Positions 1 to 4,183 of a DNA stretch of 6,068 nt are shown piece after piece; within the stretch, counting starts at the first letter, position 1; the number at the start of each line of letters is the position of its first letter. The stretch is from contig JAIOQF010000337.1 of assembly GCA_021413535.1 (NCBI GenBank), forward strand, positions 1 to 6,068. The letters are read 5' to 3'. Source of the stretch: Verrucomicrobiota bacterium (GTDB lineage: Bacteria > Verrucomicrobiota > Verrucomicrobiia > Verrucomicrobiales > Verrucomicrobiaceae). Position numbers and translations under genes: made by a program. Under the pieces are notes generated by a model. That model had not been told where the DNA came from. It saw only the letters and a program-made list of their open reading frames with translations, and did not search any database.

Positions 1-257
1 GCCCCTTCGTTGTCCTCCGGCATGGTCTTCTCGATCTTGTGGGCCAGCGCCTCCAGGCTGCGGTCGCCCGCGAGTGACTCGTCATACTTTCCTGCGACAC
101 CCCCACCGTTCTTCCCATGGCATTCCATACATAGCTTCTGATAAATCGCAGCTCCAGGATGTTGTGCGGCGACTGCAGCCAGGGACAAAGTCGGAGGCAG
201 GATCAGGACGATCCCGAAAGCAAAATATTTGGAAAGCTTGTTTGATCGAAATGGCAT
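1..257 (-). CDS. Secreted cytochrome c-domain protein, N-terminal part (runs off the left edge)
   Basis: Reading the minus strand from the ATG at 257-255 gives 85 codons with no stop before the window edge. Residues 1-8 are polar and basic (MPFRSNKL). Residues about 12-31 are hydrophobic and end in small residues (SLAAVAA), a plausible signal peptide for export to the periplasm. The haem c attachment motif CMECH is at residues 43-47, followed by GKNGGG, then GDRSLEAL and a TMPEDN segment near residues 78-83 whose Met is a candidate sixth haem ligand. This order matches class I cytochrome c domains. The GDRS plus TMPED pattern resembles the N-terminal haem domain of large DUF1592-type proteins of Planctomycetota and Verrucomicrobiota, but a stand-alone cytochrome cannot be excluded. 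No other in-frame ATG occurs before the upstream stop, and no Shine-Dalgarno is visible. It is divergent from the SPFH gene. The haem c call is firm; the full product is not known. Confidence 0.8.
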   Translation of the reverse strand, partial: MPFRSNKLSKYFAFGIVLILPPTLSLAAVAAQHPGAAIYQKLCMECHGKNGGGVAGKYDESLAGDRSLEALAHKIEKTMPEDNEG

Positions 258-380
258 GAATGGTTGCCGGATGGTTTGGCATTCGGGCCAGCAACAATGC
301 ACTGGCTATTTGATCGCAATACTACTCAAGAAGGAATGTCATTCTATCAGCCAGTCGACGAGCCGACCAGTCCCCCACCA

Positions 381-394
381 GTTTGCCAGCAAAC
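381..394. promoter_or_regulatory. 14-bp dyad, candidate operator
   Basis: GTTTGC-CA-GCAAAC is a perfect 6-bp inverted repeat with a 2-bp centre. It lies between the divergent cytochrome and SPFH genes, where a regulator of either could bind. Directly upstream, ACCAGT occurs twice (366-371 and 377-382), 11 bp apart or about one helical turn. The symmetry is visible in the sequence; regulatory function is inference, and a 6-bp dyad can arise by chance. Confidence 0.25.
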
Positions 395-459
395 ATTTCA
401 GCAAGAGCAAGACAACCGGGCCATTCTCCAGAAAATAAGATGCTATATAAGTTAACGAT

Positions 460-487
460 GGCAGAAGAATGAAGATATTTTCCTGCC
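460..487. repeat. 28-nt imperfect palindromic hairpin repeat, copy 1
   Basis: The arms GGCAGAAGAAT (460-470) and ATATTTTCCTGCC (475-487) fold back on each other. There are five outer pairs GGCAG/CTGCC, one A-C mismatch, and six more pairs including two G-T wobbles, around a 4-nt loop at 472-475. A second copy at 1687-1714 matches at 23 of 28 positions. Both are preceded by TAACG, one or two bases before the hairpin. Two structured, similar copies in two separate intergenic regions suggest a dispersed REP-like family. This copy lies 100 bases upstream of the SPFH start, so it cannot be that gene's terminator. Confidence 0.65.
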
Positions 488-587
488 AATCACGACATTT
501 GAATCACTCCGGCCCGGCACTCAAGAAAGCAATCTCCAAGCGGGAAGTGCTCGCATTGTGGCTAAAGAACTGTCATAAATCGCGGGC

Positions 588-1529
588 ATGAAAAGCATCG
601 ATATGAATTCTTCTCGAGTCGGACTGCGCACTGGAATTATTATGCTGCTGATATTTGCGATCGTCGCACTGATCGCTGTTTGGTTTATAGGATCGGGCAA
701 TCCGGTTACGCCCGCTGGATACGTCGGCTACCTCACACAGGGTGCGATTTTTGGGAGGGAGAAATTCATCGGCACTCAAAACGGACCGACCTCTCCGGGG
801 CGCACTTGGTTAATGAAAGTCACCAACGTCAGCATCACTCCCTACACCTACAACGAGGAGTTCCAAGGCACCGAGGCCGTGCTCTCGAAGGACAATTTAA
901 AAATCGTGTTCCGAGTGCATGTCGTTTGGAAGATCCGCCCTGACAAGGTGAAGGATTTTATCGAGCACTACTCGACGATGTATGGCGCGGACAAAGCGGA
1001 TGCGCTCGTCGAGGACTCATACAAAAACTTCCTGCGTGAACCGCTTCGCACCTTCGCGCGCGACGAAGTGCAGCAACATGACGGAATGAAAATCAAAGAT
1101 GACATCACGCCCATCGGGAAGCGCGTATTCGACCGTATTCTCGCGATCAGCCAAGAAACGCCGTTTGAGATCATGAGCGTCGTCGTTGGTAACATTCAGT
1201 ATCCCGAGCAGGTCGCCAACGCCGTGGCGCTGAAGCTCGCGGCGACGCAGGATTTGGAGCGGAAAAAAATCGAGATCGATCAGGCTGAGATGGACAAGAA
1301 AAAGCGGATCGTCGAAGCCGAGGGCATCGCCGGCGCCATGGAGGTGGTGAACCAAAAGCTCACACCGCTTTACATCCAGCATGAGGCGCTGGAATCCCAA
1401 AAAAGCATGATCAATTCGCCCAATCACACGACGATTTACATTCCCGTCGGGCCGATGGGAGTGCCATTGGTAGGGACTTTCGACTCGACCACCGGAACCA
1501 CGCCCACTCCGCGCCAGCCTGCGCGGTGA
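588..1529 (+). CDS. Membrane-anchored SPFH/Band 7 (prohibitin/HflC-like) protein
   Basis: A 313-residue protein of the stomatin/prohibitin/flotillin/HflK-C superfamily, whose members form oligomeric scaffolds at membranes. Residues 1-15 are short and polar with basic residues. Residues 16-35 (GIIMLLIFAIVALIAVWFIG) are one transmembrane segment. The SPFH beta-rich domain follows (about 40-215), starting with the typical PAGYVGYLT and containing the strand DNLKIVFRVHVVWKI. Residues about 215-255 are a charged helix (LAATQDLERKKIEI, then KKKRIVEAEGIAGA), the usual SPFH coiled-coil. The C-terminus has a hydrophobic strand TTIYIPVGPMGVPLVG and a Thr/Pro-rich tail. Met6 (codon at 603) is an alternative start that keeps the anchor; neither start has a clear Shine-Dalgarno. 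It stands alone, without an NfeD or protease partner next to it, so its client is unknown. The family call is firm; the specific role is not. Confidence 0.9.
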   Translation: MKSIDMNSSRVGLRTGIIMLLIFAIVALIAVWFIGSGNPVTPAGYVGYLTQGAIFGREKFIGTQNGPTSPGRTWLMKVTNVSITPYTYNEEFQGTEAVLSKDNLKIVFRVHVVWKIRPDKVKDFIEHYSTMYGADKADALVEDSYKNFLREPLRTFARDEVQQHDGMKIKDDITPIGKRVFDRILAISQETPFEIMSVVVGNIQYPEQVANAVALKLAATQDLERKKIEIDQAEMDKKKRIVEAEGIAGAMEVVNQKLTPLYIQHEALESQKSMINSPNHTTIYIPVGPMGVPLVGTFDSTTGTTPTPRQPAR

Positions 1530-1539
1530 AGTTGCGCAG
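1519..1539 (+). other. Hairpin across the SPFH stop codon
   Basis: CTGCGC (1519-1524) and GCGCAG (1534-1539) form a perfect 6-bp GC-rich stem with a 9-nt loop that contains the TGA stop at 1527-1529. No T-run follows, so it is not an intrinsic terminator by itself. It could stabilise the mRNA 3' end or be a by-product of GC-rich codons. Confidence 0.3.
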
Positions 1540-1560
1540 CCGGGAGGCCGGTAGCTGTGA

Positions 1561-1639
1561 ATTTGGAATGCGGCGACAAGTCCCCTCTCTGGTATGTCGC
1601 AGCATGGGAAAGCTCTGACTTATTCAGAGCACTCCAAAT
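1561..1639. repeat. 79-bp element with inverted-repeat ends (MITE-like or extragenic palindromic)
   Basis: The outer ends are near-perfect inverted repeats: ATTTGGAATGC (1561-1571) and GCACTCCAAAT (1629-1639), pairing at 10 of 11 positions. Inside are two more complementary pairs: GCGACA (1573-1578) with TGTCGC (1595-1600), and GCTCTGA (1612-1618) with TCAGAGC (1624-1630), the latter a tight hairpin with loop CTTAT. The element lies wholly in the convergent spacer and encodes nothing. Nested pairing bounded by terminal inverted repeats suggests a small non-autonomous mobile element or a large extragenic palindromic repeat. No transposase or clear target-site duplication is visible. Confidence 0.5.
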
Positions 1640-1640
1640 C

Positions 1641-1664
1641 ATGCGGCATATGCACCGCATTTTG
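1641..1664 (+). terminator. Possible intrinsic terminator of the SPFH gene
   Basis: ATGCGG (1641-1646) pairs perfectly with CCGCAT (1655-1660) over an 8-nt loop and is followed by a short T-run (TTTT at 1660-1663). The loop overlaps an 8-bp palindrome, GCATATGC (1646-1653). Its position, 112 bases after the SPFH stop and before the convergent gene end, suits a plus-strand terminator. The stem and T-run are both short, so the call is weak. Confidence 0.35.
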
Positions 1665-1686
1665 CCAACCTCTTGGAAGATAACGC

Positions 1687-1714
1687 TGCAGAAAAATGGG
1701 GATATTCTCCTGCC
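1687..1714. repeat. 28-nt imperfect palindromic hairpin repeat, copy 2
   Basis: This second copy of the 460-487 repeat has the same 28-nt length, the outer arm GCAG/CTGC and the shared core GATATT at 1701-1706. It differs at five positions: the first base, one stem position on each side, and two loop-side bases. TAACG at 1681-1685 also precedes it, as in copy 1. It ends 5 bases before the stop codon of the minus-strand TIGR03790-like gene, so in that transcript the hairpin would form right after translation ends. It could act as a 3' boundary or RNA-stability element there. Confidence 0.6.
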
Positions 1715-1719
1715 TAAAT

Positions 1720-3357
1720 TCACTTCTTCAACTGCGCCTCTTTTTCCAACGCCAGTGCGGCGTTGCGGCCGGGAAGTTTTGAGAAACGTGGATCCGTTGA
1801 GATATTTTTGAACAGGTCGCGCCCATCTTCCACTTTCCCCCTTCGCTGTGCCAGTTCTGCGGCGTAGAGCGCGCAGCGCAATTGATCTGCAGCACTTGCG
1901 TGAAGCGAGCCCGCGTGAGTGAAAAAATCTTCGGCTTCGCCAAACGCGCTTTCCAGCGTGGAGAAAAGCCCGGCAAACTCCAGCAGTCGAGGGCTGTTTT
2001 TATCCGTGGCCGATTGGATCAGCTCGCGACGGAATTTTTTTGCATCCTGCAACAGAAGCCGCTGGGCAATGTCACGATACACGGCATAATCTTCATCCTG
2101 CTTTTGCTTGGCGATATTCTGCCGTCCCTTGGGAAACGGGGTATAAAGTGGATCACCGACGAGCACGTTCATCCAGGAGAGCGCCGGCGTTCCGCTCCAC
2201 ATGGCCTCGCCCAAGGTGAAGCCATCCAGCAGCCGCGCCGTCACCAGATCAAAGTGCGTGGTAAGTTTCAAATAGGGCTCCCACACATTACCCAACACCG
2301 CCGCCGCGCCGTGGTCCAGCATCGGGCCGCACCAGTGTTCGGTCTTGGTGCGCAGCAGCGCGGCATTGTAGGAATGCAGGTGGCTGGCGATCGCACCCGG
2401 CTTGAAGCGGAAGTCAGGTGATGCCAGCGCGCCTTGAATGTTGTCCGCATACCAGCCAAAATATAAAATGGTGTCGGGCAGCGGCCACTCGTCACGCAAC
2501 AATTCCCGGCTGCGCTCGGCGAAGACTGGGATGCCCGTATCGCGGCAGAGCTTCACACAGTTGCCCAGCCATTGTTCACCTTCGAGATAGGCACCGTCCT
2601 TCAGCGCAAAATCTATGGCAGCCCGTCCCCATAATCCGTCATGTTCGGCCTTGAGCGAGTCCTCGATCATGCGCTTGACGGTCGCGTCATCTGCGGCATC
2701 GAGCCGACCGACGATCAACTGGCCGCGCGCCTCGTAGTGATCGGCAAACCGGCGCATGGACTGAAAATAACGGTTCTCCATCGGTCCGGCCAACGGACGG
2801 CCGAGGAGACCGAGTGATGCGATCTCGCTGTCGACGCTGGCCTCATCCGCTTCGGTCGCCACCAAATCGGGATTGTCGCTGTTGCGCTTAATCCGCAGCG
2901 GCACCCCGCGCATCAGCACCACCACGCGGATGTTTTGACTCACCACTTGCGGGCCTTGACCCACGGGCCTGCCATTGGGATCAATCAAATCGCGCTTCTC
3001 AATGGTCCACCATTTCTTCTCATTGAATTTTCGCAGCAAGGCTTCGTGAATCGTGTTCTCGAATTCGTTGCGCGATATCGTCTCCTCATTCGAGCACTCG
3101 ATGCCGACCACTTTGTCAGCAGGGATGTGCCGCTTTTCAGCGTAGAAATCCGCGAGCGCCTTGGAGCCGTTGAATGACTTGTTATAAACCACGACTGTTT
3201 CCGCAGCCGGATTCCAATCGTTCGCGGCCGATGGTGCAGGCGGCTTGTCCTTGGCTGGCATCCAAGCCGCAATCAGCAGAGGGAACAGCAAAATCGCGCC
3301 GCGAATGACCGCGGTGCGATTTCGAATTATACGCTTCTCTGGCGTCAGGGTCACCAT
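1720..3357 (-). CDS. TIGR03790-like exported protein of unknown function
   Basis: A 545-residue protein. Basic residues (KRIIRNR) precede a hydrophobic stretch at about 18-33, a likely signal peptide or lipid-free anchor, then a Pro/Ala linker. The mature part begins ETVVVYNKSFNGSKALADFYAEKRHIP (about 53-79), then GIECSNEETISR (85-96) and VVVLMRGVPLRIK (145-157). Next come YFGWYADN (299-306), ASHLHSYNAALLR (324-336), WCGPMLDHGAAAVLGNVWEPYLKLT (342-366) and GEAMW...LSWMNVLVGDPLYTPF (383-408). I recognise this order as the uncharacterised TIGR03790 family. Residues 411-545 are a helical extension resembling TPR-type repeats. The start is supported by GAGG five bases upstream, and the first 7 bases overlap the end of the hydrolase gene, so the pair is probably translationally coupled. 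Length is intact, with no frameshift. The reaction, if any, is unknown; a periplasmic or surface location is inferred. Confidence 0.85.
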   Translation of the reverse strand: MVTLTPEKRIIRNRTAVIRGAILLFPLLIAAWMPAKDKPPAPSAANDWNPAAETVVVYNKSFNGSKALADFYAEKRHIPADKVVGIECSNEETISRNEFENTIHEALLRKFNEKKWWTIEKRDLIDPNGRPVGQGPQVVSQNIRVVVLMRGVPLRIKRNSDNPDLVATEADEASVDSEIASLGLLGRPLAGPMENRYFQSMRRFADHYEARGQLIVGRLDAADDATVKRMIEDSLKAEHDGLWGRAAIDFALKDGAYLEGEQWLGNCVKLCRDTGIPVFAERSRELLRDEWPLPDTILYFGWYADNIQGALASPDFRFKPGAIASHLHSYNAALLRTKTEHWCGPMLDHGAAAVLGNVWEPYLKLTTHFDLVTARLLDGFTLGEAMWSGTPALSWMNVLVGDPLYTPFPKGRQNIAKQKQDEDYAVYRDIAQRLLLQDAKKFRRELIQSATDKNSPRLLEFAGLFSTLESAFGEAEDFFTHAGSLHASAADQLRCALYAAELAQRRGKVEDGRDLFKNISTDPRFSKLPGRNAALALEKEAQLKK

Positions 3358-4133
3358 TGTAGCCTCAGGCCATCATAAGCGATGTTCACGCCCTTGGGAA
3401 GTTTTTGTTCCTCCCGCGCATGCAGGACTTCACAAGCGATGTGTGTCAGCCAGGTCTGTCTCGCCTGCACCTCCGCTGCAAATTCTAGCGCCTCGGGAAA
3501 ATTCATGTGTGTGGGATGCGGCGTGAGTCTCAAGCCATCCACAATCAGCGTGTCCACTCCGCGCAACTGCTCCACCGTGTCCGGCATCGGCTCTTTCATA
3601 TCGCTGAAATACGCGCAGAGCTTTTTCCCGCCGCGCGAGAAAAGAAACCCCGTGGTGTTCACCTTGGCGTGCTTCACCTGGAGCGGCGTGATCTCCGTTT
3701 CACCCAACCGGAAGGGGCCGTCGATTGTTTTAGCGTCGGCCTTGAGATAACCCCTCCAGCGGTTCACAGTGTTGAAGCTGAAATAGTAAATCCGCTGCAA
3801 CGCTTCCAGTGTCTCCGGCAAGCCGTAGACCGGCATTACTGCCTCCTCGGGAATGGTGAAACGGCGCACGTCATCAAAGCCCGTGACGTGATCCATGTGC
3901 GGGTGCGTGAAAAGCACTGCGTCCAGATGGCGTATATTTTCCCGCAGGCACTGGGTGCGGAAATCCGGGCCCGTGTCCACGACGAAGGCGCACTCCGGCG
4001 TGTTGACGTAAATGGATGAGCGCAGACGCTTATCACGCGGGTCATGACTGCGGCAGGTTTCGCAGTCACACCCGATCATCGGCACCCCGACGGAGGTTCC
4101 GGTTCCAAGAAAGGTGAGTTCGAGTGCGGACAT
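3351..4133 (-). CDS. PhnP-like metallo-beta-lactamase-fold hydrolase
   Basis: A 260-residue cytoplasmic enzyme with no signal peptide. It starts with the family strand LELTFLGTGTSVGVP and then has CDCETC (Cys22, Cys24, Cys27), the extra zinc-binding cysteine loop found in PhnP-type proteins. The catalytic metal motif HPHMDH is at residues 77-82 (HxHxDH). Further ligand candidates are His155 in VKHAKVNTTGF, Asp178 in YFSDMKEP and His231 in LTHIACEVLH, with the C-terminal AYDGL typical of the group. PHPTHMNFPEAL (205-216) also fits. E. coli PhnP cleaves cyclic ribose phosphodiesters in phosphonate breakdown, but no phn genes are here, so a general phosphodiesterase of unknown substrate is the safer call. 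All expected metal residues are present, so it should be active. It is the first gene of an overlapping pair with the TIGR03790-like gene and diverges from recN across 50 bases. Confidence 0.92.
   Translation of the reverse strand: MSALELTFLGTGTSVGVPMIGCDCETCRSHDPRDKRLRSSIYVNTPECAFVVDTGPDFRTQCLRENIRHLDAVLFTHPHMDHVTGFDDVRRFTIPEEAVMPVYGLPETLEALQRIYYFSFNTVNRWRGYLKADAKTIDGPFRLGETEITPLQVKHAKVNTTGFLFSRGGKKLCAYFSDMKEPMPDTVEQLRGVDTLIVDGLRLTPHPTHMNFPEALEFAAEVQARQTWLTHIACEVLHAREEQKLPKGVNIAYDGLRLQW
3363..3367 (-). promoter_or_regulatory. Shine-Dalgarno of the TIGR03790-like gene
   Basis: On the minus strand TGAGG lies 5 bases before the ATG at 3357-3355, inside the last codons of the upstream hydrolase gene. 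It supports this start and re-initiation after the hydrolase stop at 3353-3351. It is the clearest ribosome binding site in the window; the other starts visible here have none as good. Confidence 0.6.
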
Positions 4134-4135
4134 CG

Positions 4136-4163
4136 TTGCAAATCAAGACACGTCACTCATAAT
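4136..4163 (+). promoter_or_regulatory. Predicted sigma-70-type promoter of recN
   Basis: TTGCAA (4136-4141, 4 of 6 to the -35 consensus) and CATAAT (4158-4163, 5 of 6 to the -10) are separated by 16 bases. Transcription would begin near 4170, giving a leader of only about 14 bases before the recN ATG. That fits the lack of a Shine-Dalgarno there. The -35 starts 2 bases after the first base of the divergent hydrolase ATG. I see no recognisable SOS (LexA-type) box in the 50-bp spacer. Confidence 0.45.
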
Positions 4164-4183
4164 CCAGCGGCCAGCCATCCGCC

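Larger units (their letters stand above)
258..587. other. Divergent intergenic region without a convincing gene
   Basis: These 330 bases separate the divergent cytochrome and SPFH genes and appear richer in A+T than the flanking genes. Small ORFs cross the region but show no recognisable domain, so I call none. It contains a 7-bp inverted repeat (ACTGGCT at 301-307, AGCCAGT at 349-355), the odd palindrome GAATGTCATTC at 334-344, a near-perfect dyad at 381-394, clustered CCAGT pentamers, and a hairpin repeat at 460-487, listed separately. I could not place a clear sigma-70 promoter: TATATA at 444-449 lacks a good -35, and CATAAA at 574-579 is badly spaced from TTGTGG at 556-561. Both flanking genes presumably have promoters here. 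Confidence 0.7.

Noticed and set aside
441..451. TATATAA as a -10 box for the SPFH gene
   Set aside because: No acceptable -35 about 17 bases upstream, and it would give a leader well over 100 bases containing the hairpin repeat.
229..455. Two small plus-strand ORFs in the divergent spacer
   Set aside because: Both start around the cytochrome start codon, have no ribosome binding site, no recognisable composition or domain, and overlap each other in different frames.
460..487. Hairpin repeat read as a CRISPR repeat or intrinsic terminator
   Set aside because: Only two copies over 1.2 kb apart without spacers, so not CRISPR; no T-run follows the stem, so not a standard terminator.
1017..1427. 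136-codon minus-strand ORF
   Set aside because: It is antisense to the SPFH domain and coiled coil; no domain and no start signal.
1882..2421. 179-codon plus-strand ORF
   Set aside because: It lies wholly antisense to the TIGR03790-like gene, which has clear family motifs; its product has no recognisable domain.
3507..4019. 170-codon plus-strand ORF
   Set aside because: It mirrors the hydrolase gene, whose metal-binding motifs establish the real frame.
4134..4183. LexA/SOS box upstream of recN
   Set aside because: Neither CTGT-N8-ACAG nor GAAC-N4-GTTC type dyads are present in the spacer.
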